Positions 48,101-57,845 of a DNA stretch of 64,000 bases are shown piece after piece; the stretch's first letter is position 1; each line of letters opens with the position of its first letter. The stretch comes from Gossypium raimondii (taxonomy: Eukaryota; Streptophyta; Magnoliopsida; Malvales; Malvaceae). Location of the stretch: assembly GCF_025698545.1 (NCBI RefSeq), contig NC_068571.1, positions 43,619,733 to 43,683,732 of the forward strand, in the 5' to 3' direction. The notes beneath the pieces are model-generated. The model saw nothing but the letters and a program-made list of their open reading frames with translations, made no database searches and had not been told where the DNA came from. The position numbers and the translations under genes are program-made.

Positions 48101-49956
48101 TTTGTGTTTGGATTATGTTCGTTAAGAAATTCAATTTTTATTTTCGTGTTTATTTATACAAGTTCGTGCTTGTTTATACATGTTTATGTTCATTTATTTA
48201 AATTAAATGAACATTAAAATATACAATAATAAAATATAAGTATTAATAATTATATTATAAATAAAATAAGCACACAAAGCTTCTAGGGTTGCATTGGACT
48301 TACTGGAAACTTAATAAACTCAAGCAAATGATATACGTACGTACGTACGTACGTACATATGTATGTATGTATGTATGTAACACTTGTGTGAATGCAGGAA
48401 CTTTCGTGGAGAAGAGCTTGAACCCTTGAGTTTAAGGGACCTGCAACTTTTGGAACAACAAATTGGTAATTCTCTGAAGCGAATACGAACTAGAAAGGTA
48501 AAAAAAAACTGAATAATTTCTGTGAAATTTTATATTTTGATTATATGAATGCTTTATTTTATTTTATTTTACTCAAATCATGGTCTTCTTTTGACATGCA
48601 GAACAAACTCATGAATGAATCCATTTCAGTGCTGCAGAAGAGAGTAAGATCTTTGGCATATCATAGCTTTGGAGTAAATTAAAAAATTAAAAAAGAATAT
48701 GGATAAAAAGAAAAAAGTTACTGTTTGTGACTATGAACCTTGTGACAGGAAAAGACATTGCAAGACCAGAACAACATGCTAGCTAAAAAGGTAAAAAATT
48801 ATTACAGTTTTTTGTAGATATGTTCAAGCATGGCTTATATTCTAGTTTCATTTAATGCCTCTCTGCCATGGATAAAGCTTAAAGAAAAACAGCAGACACC
48901 GACGGAACATGCACAACATGAAGTGCAACAAAAATTTGTCCAAAACTCACCACCATCAACATCCGTACAACCACCAACACCACCACCGGCTGCAATACAG
49001 TTTCCTTGTTTGACTATTGGGTATTTTTTAACTCTCTTTTCTCTTATACAAAATAATGTGTTTACCTGCTAGCTCAATATCCATTCCATAATGGGTAAAA
49101 GCATGGAAGACCTTAAACTAAACTAAGAGTTATATTTTGCTTTTTTTAATTAAAAAATATGCAAATTATTCTCTATACAATAGAGTAAATTGATTCTTTT
49201 GTTAAAAATTTTTATTCATTTCTATTGTTAAAAATTGATTCTTGTATGTCAAGAATGAAGTACACGTGTACGTTATGTGTAATTGTTTGGTTATTCTCTT
49301 AGTTGCACCAATTTTAACAATAAAATGAACAAATTTTTAGCGAAATGACCAATTTGTTATTTAATCTAATGTACAATGATTAATTTATTCATTTTTGAGT
49401 AAATAGGATAAAATACAATCTAACTCTTAGTACGAGGGCCTCTATAGTATTTTTACTTTCCATAATGTAAGTTATATGCACATATATGCCTAGGCCTTTT
49501 AAAGATAAAAGTGCCATAAAATTTCTATATTTTACCTCATTTACTCAAAAATGGACAAATTAATTTTTATATGTTAGATCAAAGAATAAACTGAAATTTC
49601 ATTCATTTTTGCTATTAAAAATTAGTCTTTATACATCAACATGAGATGCACGTCACGATAGTACAAAATTTTTAACAGAAACGGCCAATTTGTTCTTTAA
49701 TTTAATAGACAAAGATTAATTTACTCATTTTTTTAAGTAAAAAACTTAAAAAGATAAAATGTAATTTTACTTCTAATACAAAAACCTCCTCGGCATATTT
49801 ACTATCTTTTAAAGCAACATGCAGGATTGAAACTCATGCAATTACACTGATTCCTCAAAGTTTTGATATGAAAAATCATGCAGAGGGAGTTACGAAGCCA
49901 TGAAAGGGACAAACAAGGAAGCTGAGCTCAATCTCAACCTAGTACCAAATCAGTGA
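45119..49956 (+). CDS. AP1/FUL-clade MADS-box transcription factor (AGL79-like)
   Basis: Eight exons: 45119-45303, 47555-47618, 47910-47974, 48398-48497, 48602-48643, 48749-48790, 48878-49020, 49884-49956. They give 237 residues and match the conserved exon sizes of the type II MIKC class (185-nt first exon, two 42-nt K-box exons). The MADS domain (1-60) starts [14 protein letters not shown] and contains [21 protein letters not shown] short I region ([15 protein letters not shown]) follows, then a K-box (about 88-170, [20 protein letters not shown]). The C-terminus is Gln/Pro-rich with [19 protein letters not shown], then LNLNLVPNQ at the end. VLQRSLR and GEELxxLSLRDLQ resemble Arabidopsis AGL79 more than FUL or AP1. 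The LPPWML motif of FUL and the farnesylation box of AP1 are absent. These factors bind CArG boxes as multimers in the nucleus and act in flowering and meristem identity. Intron 1 is 2.25 kb, usual for the clade and often regulatory. Confidence 0.93.
48332..48379. repeat. Compound ACGT/ATGT microsatellite in MADS intron 3
   Basis: (TACG)n passes into (TATG)n within 48 bp and ends about 18 bp before the acceptor of exon 4 at 48398. The array may sit close to the branch-point region. Confidence 0.9.
49094..49457. mobile_element. GGTAAA-family MITE in MADS intron 7 (10-bp TSD)
   Basis: It is flanked by TTCCATAATG (49084-49093 and 49458-49467). The left end is GGTAAAAGCATGGAAGACC; the right end on the minus strand is AGTAAAAATACTATAGAGGC. 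Both run into CTAAGAGTTA. The interior shares GTTAAAAATT and TTTAATCTAATGTACAATGA blocks with the copy at 18801. The 9-10 bp duplication indicates a Mutator-like element without coding capacity. Confidence 0.85.
49505..49805. mobile_element. Second GGTAAA-family MITE in MADS intron 7 (9-bp TSD)
   Basis: It is flanked by CTTTTAAAG (49496-49504 and 49806-49814). The left end is ATAAAAGTGCCATA; the right end on the minus strand is ATAGTAAATATGCCGAGG. The interior has TTAATTTTTATATGTTAGAT and TTTTAACAGAAACGGCC, the latter aligning with the neighbour's TTTTTAGCGAAATGACC. Only 38 bp separate it from the target duplication of the first copy. Confidence 0.8.
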
Positions 49957-50399
49957 TATTATAACAGCTGTTTAAATCGAATAGTACGAAACCATGTTTT
50001 CATATATAGTGAGAATTTCATAGCATAACATCCTCAGAGAAGTTCAAATGTATCAGAAAAACTATATATAAGTTGTTCATTTGAAAACTCAACGATGTTT
50101 TTGCTCAAATTGCAGCATCCCAATGTCATCCAACAAGTTTGGAGTTTAAATCTCACGATTTTTACTTTATTCCAAGGTTGAATCCTCACTAGCATAAATA
50201 TATATAAAGGAGCCGAAACTTAGTTGAGTTTGATTCATATAAAATAATACGGAAATTCAAATACCTAAACCTGCAATTTATTTCCCTATCCTAGTTTGCT
50301 GCTTTGTAAATGAAAGAACAAAAAAAGGTTTTGTTCATTTGTTAAACTGTACAGAATCCTTAGTTCTATAATATATAGAACGAAACCTTTGAAGCGAGA

Positions 50400-51845
50400 T
50401 TAAGTCGTTTCATCGAACACCATAACCTGGGAAAGAACAAAAACCAGAATGTATTAGTGTAAAGATTTGCAGGTATAACATTGTATGATCACTAGATTAA
50501 GAAGCAACGAGGATAAAAACTGGTGAATCCCAAAAACATTTTGATCACCAAGTGCTAACCAAATTCAAGCAATACATTGTACATCAAACACAGCTGATAT
50601 CCAAGCAATAATGGTTAATTCTCATTCGGATTTTGTTATGACAGATTCCAAAGTTAGTTCATAGCTGAAAATAGAAGACATCAAAAACGGCCAAAGGCGG
50701 AAACAAACCCATAAAAAGATATTATTGATGGTTATATACTATCATGGAGATGAGAAATCAGGAAACGAGGATACCTTTCCGCAGACTGGGCACTTTTCAC
50801 TTCTCTCCATCCATTCGTAAATGCAACTGAGATGGAAATGGTGGGAACATTTTGCTACGATCTTGGGATTCTCCGGAGTATATTCTGCAGATAATCAACC
50901 GTTTAATTTAAAACGAAGATAAATATATGTATTAAAATCCCAACCTAATATGTTCGGTATTTTTATCAACTTTTTATGGCATGTATTGTGTGCTCCCCAA
51001 GTAAAGCAAGTTTTGCTTAGTCGTCAATCACTATAATCCAGGCCTAACTAATGGCGCAAGCACACAGGTTCATTTTTGCTCGGCTTAACATCAATGAACA
51101 TGCGTACGAATGAAAGATGTTGAAGACATGTAGGACAAACATCCTAATGAAGTGGGCTACAACAAATTTAAACTCAAGAAGAAATATTACCTTCGAGACA
51201 TGTTGGGCAGACATCCTCTTCTTCCGCTGACCAATAAGTGTATCCAACTCCGACTTGTGATTTTGCCGATGAGTGATTTTGTGAGGATTTAGATTGCCTC
51301 TCTGTCGAGCCTTGTTCAAAAGAATTCCATTTCTCTCCTGTACTAAAAGTTTCCGAATCCGCATCGTCTGCACCTCTTAAAGGCTTTGAATCTTCTTGTG
51401 AATGACTCGAACCTTTCTCACGTCTCGAAACAAGACCTTCACGTTGTAAACGACAATGTCTAGTCTCGCCATCATAAGGCAAAGACCTTATAGTAGACTC
51501 GTAAACGTCAGTAAGCGAACTGTATAGTGATGCAGGAGAATTCACATATGCTGTCCCTAGAATCGATGAAGGAACAGAATCTCTCCTTTGAAATAACGTG
51601 GCATACTACAATTATAGAGGCAAATACCGTCAAAACTATTTGCTAATTCTACCAGCATACACATGTACATACCATAATGCTTATTAAGCAATGCTTATTA
51701 ACAAAGAATTAGAAAACATACATACCATGTGAAGGAAATTTTGAACGAAACAACTGAGGCATAAACAACGTCTACGAACATTGTTGTTTGAATTCGTATA
51801 ATCCTCGGAATCGTCAGCACGTAAGCAGCAACAAAAAGAACCCAT
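50400..51845 (-). CDS. RING-H2 E3 ubiquitin ligase, At3g02290-like
   Basis: Four coding exons on the minus strand (51845-51726, 51605-51191, 50884-50775, 50426-50400) with GT-AG junctions give 223 residues. The N-terminus MGSFCCCLRADD offers a Gly2 myristoylation and Cys5-7 palmitoylation pattern, so membrane attachment is likely (inference). A second Cys cluster, RRRCLCLSCFVQNF, follows. The middle (about 50-165) is Ser/Glu-rich and probably disordered, with SPASLYSSLTDVYESTIRSL conserved-looking. The RING-H2 domain (173-213) shows C-x2-C-x14-C-x-H-x2-H-x2-C-x10-C-x2-C, all eight zinc ligands present (CPTC...CSHHFHLSC...CPVC). The last exon encodes only VMVFDETT, a known style of ending in this family. 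It would transfer ubiquitin from an E2 to unknown substrates. A 5' UTR intron is likely: donor near 52350, acceptor CTGAAG near 51863. Confidence 0.9.
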
Positions 51846-52365
51846 GATGTTAAATTTTATGCTTCAGTTAAAACCCTATATATATATATATATATATAAC
51901 CTTATATCAGTAAAGTTCAACCATTCTAATTATACATATATGTATCAATCAACACACTATCTCTTCTTTTTACAAAATGGGGGTCTTTTTAAGGCTTTAT
52001 TTATAATTAGCAAAAGGGTTAACTCCTTTAATAGAATTAAATCAAATACCAATGTAAACAATCAATAATCAAATTTGGGATTAAAAACAATAGCAGCTTT
52101 CATTGAACCAAAACTTGCACACACATTAACTAAATCATTTAAAGACTCAAGCTTTTATTGAAATCAATATAAACCCAGAAACAAACATGGATCGATTAAA
52201 TGAAGGAAACCCAATTTGGATTATATCAAATGATAGCCAAAAAAGCAAAAGAAAAAATTTGAAGCATAGAAATCAATATATGCATGGAATGAAAAATACC
52301 CAATTTAGATAATACACAAAAAAAAATAGTGATTAAAAAAAAGTGTTACCTTGAAGAAAATTGAG
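51846..52365 (-). other. 5' UTR intron and leader of RING gene
   Basis: On the minus strand TTTTCTTCAAG|GTAACACTTT (junction about 52350) looks like a donor, and CTGAAG just before ATAAAATTTAACATC-ATG could be the acceptor. The transcript would start in the CT-rich stretch near 52380-52430. A 74-residue plus-strand ORF (51844-52068) overlapping it is rejected. Confidence 0.5.
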
Positions 52366-52550
52366 TTGATAAAGGGAGAAAATATTGATGATTTTTTTTT
52401 TTTTATAGTTCTGTGTTTGAAAGTTCTATTCGGCGAGAATAACCATGAAAGCGCGAAAATAAAGCAAAAGAGGCTTCTTACTGTGTTAGTGAAGGATTGT
52501 TTTATAATATAATAATAAAGTTTAATTTAAAAAAAAAGAAAAGAGAGATC

Positions 52551-52561
52551 TTTTTATAAGA
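52551..52561 (-). promoter_or_regulatory. Candidate TATA box of RING gene
   Basis: The minus strand CTTATAAAAAG lies about 110-200 bp upstream of the presumed leader. It rests only on composition and position. Confidence 0.35.
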
Positions 52562-52564
52562 AGT

Positions 52565-53479
52565 CATAGAAATTAATGACTTAATTAATTATGGAAATTT
52601 TTATACGCTAAGGTTACTTCAATTTTCCTTAATGTTTACTTTGATTTAAGACTTAGTTTTTTCTCCCATCTAAATATCTATTTAGTATTTAAATTTTTTA
52701 TTTTAATTAAGCATTTATATTTTTTATTAGAGCACCCTAGTAAAATTTTATTTGGCCACATGATGTTGTTTGATCTACGTGTCAAATTTAATATTGAAGT
52801 TAAACTTAAGTCTCAAATTAGAATAAAACAAACTTAAATACTAAATTAAATATTAAATCTAAACTCATATACCAAATAATATATTAACCCTAAAATACAA
52901 AAAAAGCAATATTGATCACTTTGTAGAATTAATTAAAAAAACATTATGGGGTAATAGCTCTAATATTCTAATAAATTAAAGATTTTACGGATCTAAAACT
53001 CTAAAAATTAAGGATTTCATCGTGATGATTATTTGGATATATTGGAATTGAAATTTCCTATCTTTTTCTCATTGTTTTTATTATTTTTATTTGTTCGGTG
53101 TATAAAAATTTACGTTAAATAAGTCGATTTTTTAATTGGTCAAATAGACTCTTTTCATTAAGATTTAGGTAAATAAGTCAATTTTGAGAGAGTGTGTGAA
53201 ATGAACATGCTTTTCTTCAATAATCATGTCTCCAACAGTACAAATTCAAATGCCCTAATAGTAAAAATTTTAAACAACCTAACAATAACTTTAATTTTCT
53301 ATAAATACTAGGCTAATTTTCATTCTTTTCACTCAAATCCAACTTTCTCTATTCTATTTAAACTGTCAATTCTCTCAACTTTTTCAAGATTTGTTTGAAA
53401 TTTTCCAATACATTTGTATAAAAATATAATAGTTTTGTTTTATTATTTTGTAAATTATTCATTTTGATTAAATTTTCAC
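52565..53479. other. AT-rich intergenic DNA
   Basis: No gene or element boundary was recognised between the RING promoter and the MULE relic. Confidence 0.5.
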
Positions 53480-54775
53480 AAATGACAAGTTCTCTTATTT
53501 GTTTCGATGACAAGCACATGTTCGTCGCTCAATTGGTAATAGTAAAGAATTTTGGACTCGTACGATGGCATATAATCGTACTAGCTACGGATGTTGGCAA
53601 TCAATATTGACACGGGAGTTTTAGGACTCGCTTTCACTATAGATAGAATTATGTCAACTATCATGTCGAAGTCTAGCCTCGGATGATCTTGACTTACACC
53701 TAAAAAGTATGAGTCAAAGTTAGATTATTGGCAAAAACGAAGACCCTTGTCAGGTTACATAAAAATATTGGGTGATTGCATTGCACACTTGCTGCAACAA
53801 AAGTATGTGGATCGATATACTTATTTATTGTCCACAAGCCCGTCTTCTTCCGAAAAGATGTCATGATTTTTCATTTGAACCTCTCGTCGCACATTGCGCA
53901 CTTTCCCTTGAATTTCTTCAAACAAGATTTTCTGTCATAATAGTTCATGTTGTTCTTGAAGCTATACCGCTTCAGTGTAGTAAGAAAAACATCTTTTGAG
54001 GGATACTTCATGCCAACTTCTAATACCCGAACATTTGACGAAGAGCTTGCATGACCAGTTCTTCTGTACGAGAGTTGCGAGAACTCTAACCCACTCTCAA
54101 CAGAGAGGTCGATGTTATGCTTATGGGACGGAGGTTCTTATGCCCTGAATCGCGGATCTGAGTCTGGAACATTGTCCAAACCATCATCATTGGAACCGTA
54201 AGGTTCTAACTCAGTTGGAACATGCTCTAGTTCAGAAAAAAGTGCCACTTCCAAACCATCTGGCCCAGGCTGAAACCTAAGAATGGTCGCCGAAGTTGAT
54301 AGACGGAATGGCTGCCTAAGTTGAAGTTGGTGCATAAAACCAAAAAATGTCTTCCTATTAATGATTCAAGGACATTATAATGGGAGCTTTGTAACAAAAC
54401 AGTGAACTGACTACACACCTATGTCGTAGGACTTTCTGCTTCTATTTCGGTTCCCGCATTAGCCGCAACATTGGTCGAAGATGGACCAACTCCATCAACC
54501 TTGACAAACTCGACATATAATTTCATTATAACATTTCCACTTAAGCAATACGAATCTATGATCACCTCTAACTTTAGCTCGCCTTTCACATCAAATAGCT
54601 TATACTTAAATGGGTCTAGTAATGCCAGATATCTACATTTTAAGCTTGAAATTCTTCCCCAGCTTGAACCTCAAACTTTCCTCCTAATTCTAGCCCGTAG
54701 CTTACGCAATTGAATGTTGTGATTGAAAGCCAATTCCACAGACTGGGCTCCTGCAAATATGACCCCGACGTTCAT
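53480..54775 (-). pseudogene. MuDR-type MULE transposase pseudogene (N-terminal half)
   Basis: A minus-strand ATG at 54775 starts MNVGVIFAGAQSVELAFNHN. It goes on through LRKLRARIRRKV, then an in-frame TGA, GSSWGRISSLKCRYLALLDP and LFDVKGELKLEV, the PB1-like start of plant MuDR transposases. Downstream pieces include ALFSELEHVPTELEP and DSDPRFRA (54138-54335), GMKYPSKDVFLTTLKRYSF and FKGKCAMCDERFK (MuDR DNA-binding region), DHPRLDFDMIVDIILSIVKA and a last VSILIANIRS...YDYMPSYESK. Several stops and frame changes interrupt it, and the MULE catalytic domain and SWIM zinc finger are not present to the left. The terminal repeats of this element were not identified. Confidence 0.78.
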
Positions 54776-55137
54776 ATTAAAAATTTGACCGTTGTAATAA
54801 ATTACGGATTTCACTAGTAAACTTATTTCAATTTAAAATGAATTTAATATTTAGAACAAAAAAAATCTTCAGATGGTTATCCAAAGAAATGCAGACAACA
54901 CTTGTAATGCAACTTTTCAAAAAGGAACGAATTTGCTTATGTCTAAGTATTGAATATTTATGTAGTTTAATAGAAAAAAATGAGGAGGCAGGGAATGTGT
55001 GCTTCAAAACACGTTTCAGAAGACGTGTTTTCATTGAATAGTAATGAAAGGGTCTTTTGTGCTTGAAACGTGTTTTATCAGAATCAATTTCAGCAGACAC
55101 ATGCTTAAAAGGGTCTTTAGTGTGCTTGAAAATGTAA

Positions 55138-55312
55138 TCGGAATTTTCGAGGGCAAGACACCTTGGTAAGCTTTAAGTGGTGGTGGACAGAAATGGCATT
55201 CAGCTGCGCGCGTTTTCGATTACATGTCAGCAGGAAAGCTTGCCCAACTGAACGCGTTTTTTATCCACCACTATTTAAAGCCTGCCAGGTGCCTTGCCCC
55301 CGAGAATTCTGG
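55138..55312. repeat. Imperfect hairpin, ~55-bp arms
   Basis: The left arm is GAATTTTCGAGGGCAAGACA followed by CCTTGGTAAGCTTTAAGTGG. The right arm on the minus strand is GAATTCTCGGGGGCAAGGCA followed by CCTGGCAGGCTTTAAATAGT. The roughly 60-bp loop contains ACGCGTTT/CGCGCGTTTTCG motifs. The flanks repeat GTGCTTGAAACGTGTTTT-like units (55000-55085). It lies upstream of the MULE relic. Confidence 0.65.
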
Positions 55313-55417
55313 GTAAGATTTGAGGCACCTCTTTCAGATAGTCGATAAAACGTCTTTTCTGTAATGCATTTTCAACCACGAGTTGTTTTTTCTTTTCAAT
55401 CTCACCCCTCCATTGCG

Positions 55418-55435
55418 CCTATAAAAGGGGGGGCT
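55418..55435 (+). promoter_or_regulatory. TATA-like promoter motif, owner unknown
   Basis: GCGCCTATAAAAGGGGGGG is a strong TATA-box context followed by a CT-rich leader (55434-55500). No intact gene follows; it may be the old promoter of a transposon. Assignment is uncertain. Confidence 0.35.
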
Positions 55436-55570
55436 CTCTTTCCATACTCCACCATCCCTAAACTCATCATCTCTCCCGACCATCATCCCTCAACTTTACA
55501 ATATTTCTCTCTCTTGATTCCCTGCTTCAGTGTTCAAAATTTTTATCAATAATATTTATTTCTATTTGAG

Positions 55571-56015
55571 GTATTCTTGAGTCGTCGGTGATGCGATATC
55601 GCTCCAAGACACACACATTTAATATATCGTGTTGAAATGAGACCATTACCTCAGAAACCTATCCCGTGGAAGTCGGGTTCTATGGTGACGATGCTTTATA
55701 CGGTTACGGGTGGAAGTCTACGTAGAGGTCTCGGTCAATAGCTATTATGAGGTCATAGATCAAAATATAATTGGAGAGCTAGTTGATGGTCGTTATGCGG
55801 TCACAAGCTCAAACTTTTTAAATACTTGGAGATGTTTCCTTATAAATATCATATAGAAGTTTGAGGGCATAAAAATAGGGAAAAACTATGGGGTTTCCCG
55901 CTATAATCGGCATAATTTTTTCTCAATTTCCACACAGTCAATATATTTAACCTTCCTTCTTATTTGAAGGTTGGCACTACTGTGGACACAAGAGACCTCT
56001 TAGGCAGGCAGCAGC
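55571..56015. repeat. Left arm of large inverted repeat
   Basis: This segment pairs with 61090-61545 on the opposite strand. Matching blocks include GGAAGTCGGGTTCTA(T/G)GGTGAC, ATGCGGTCA, GATGCGATA, ACACA(C/T)ACATTT, CATAATTTTTT and GTG(G/A)ACACAAGA. Similarity is good but not perfect, so the repeat is old. Confidence 0.75.
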
Positions 56016-56837
56016 TATGGCGGTGGTGTAACACCCCCATAACCGACCCGGTCGTCGAGTCAAGGCATCAGGATGTCACATTCATTGCCGAAGCAACTAT
56101 TGAAAATTTCAAATCAATGTATCATATTATTTAATTAATATAGATCATTAACTCATTTAAGTAATAATTAAATTTACGATAGAATTAATTATGAGTTAAA
56201 GGAGCTCATTAAAACATCCACAATTGATCAAAGGCCAAATTGTATAGTTCATAAAAAAATTTGAACTGTCGTCACGACGTTGTGGTTTCCACGTCTTGAC
56301 ATGATGAACTTGTCATCGTGACGCCGTTTCCATTTTCCTACAAGTTTAACACTTTATTTTTATTTATTTATTTTTTATATCATTACCTGAATATATATTC
56401 AAATGTCATAACTGCCACTTCATTTTATATATCATCCACTTAAATCTATTTCTAATAGCAAGTCCTCATAAAAACATGATATTCAATTAAAGATAACAAA
56501 ATATATAAAATTAACACAAATATTAAAGTTTTACAAATAAAACCATTGGAGGACTTGCACTTTCAAAAGTAGTTTACCTACTTTACGTATATTTCATATT
56601 TATTTCTAAATTGTGTCAATCAATTTAATTCTTCATAAAATTTTAATAAAGAATTCAATATCACATCAATTAACAATTATTCACTTATTATTTTATCAAT
56701 TCGTTTAAACACACTTGACATGTATTAATCATTCCATCACTTACAACCATTTGGAAACATTTCAAATTCATCTACTATATATATATTCATATATTTTTCC
56801 TCCTCCTCCTCACCATTCCACATCCTTTATGTATATA

Positions 56838-57778
56838 TGTCGAAATCATTTTTTTGAAAAAGAAAAATTAGTTGTCGACTTATTTGAAAAAATATTAGAG
56901 TCGCCACTGATCTTTTATCAAGGTGTGATCGGATCACCTTGAAAACGATTTTGGTCTACGAATTTTAAAAAGAACGGGTTCGGGAGTCAGTTACGTACGA
57001 GGAAGGGTTAGCACCCTCGTAACGCCCAAAATTGGTACCTAATCGATTAATTAATGTGTTAATGTCGAAAAATTGAAAATTCGAAAAGAAATTTAAAAAT
57101 ATGATCCTTTTGTTAAAATTACTTAAAAATTTAAAGAAGGGAGTATTTCACGTTAATTGAGAAAAAAGAATTATATCCCGTGAGTTAGGACACAATATCT
57201 TAAATCTCGAAACGAGAATAAGCACCGAAAATTTATTTATTTTTGGAAATTTTGAGCATCTCGGTTTCGGAGAAGAAATCATATCCCGTAAGTTGGAATA
57301 CGATCCTTTTTTGATTCCCAAGATAATTCTAAAAATATATATTTTTGAAAATAGTTCATATATTCAGATTTGTAAAAAAAATCGAGACCCTAAGTTAGGG
57401 AACGATCTCTCGAATCCCAAAATACGAAATATTGCTTATTATTTTAAACATCTTCCTTTTTGAATTTGGATGAAAATTAATGTAATGAAAATTAAGCTAA
57501 TGAACGATTACAACACAAGTGTATTAAATAACGGTTCATGGCATATGTATATCGACGATTACATGACGTATATCATTTTAACATAAATATTGCAATTAAA
57601 AGAATAAGACAAATAATGAATAATAACAACAATAACAATAATAAAATAACACATAACAAGAAAACGCTAAATTTTAAAAGATAAAAGGAATTAATAACTA
57701 AATACACAAACAAATATTTAATGTAAATAATTCATGAAATATTCGAAGGACAATAAAAAGGGACGAAATTAAAGTTGT

Positions 57779-57845
<67 letters not shown>

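Noticed and set aside
53482..53560. Plus-strand MTSSLICFDDKH, like the start of plant mobile domain (MAIN-like) proteins
   Set aside because: The similarity stops after a dozen residues, while the minus strand gives a long, ordered series of MuDR transposase pieces across the same bases.
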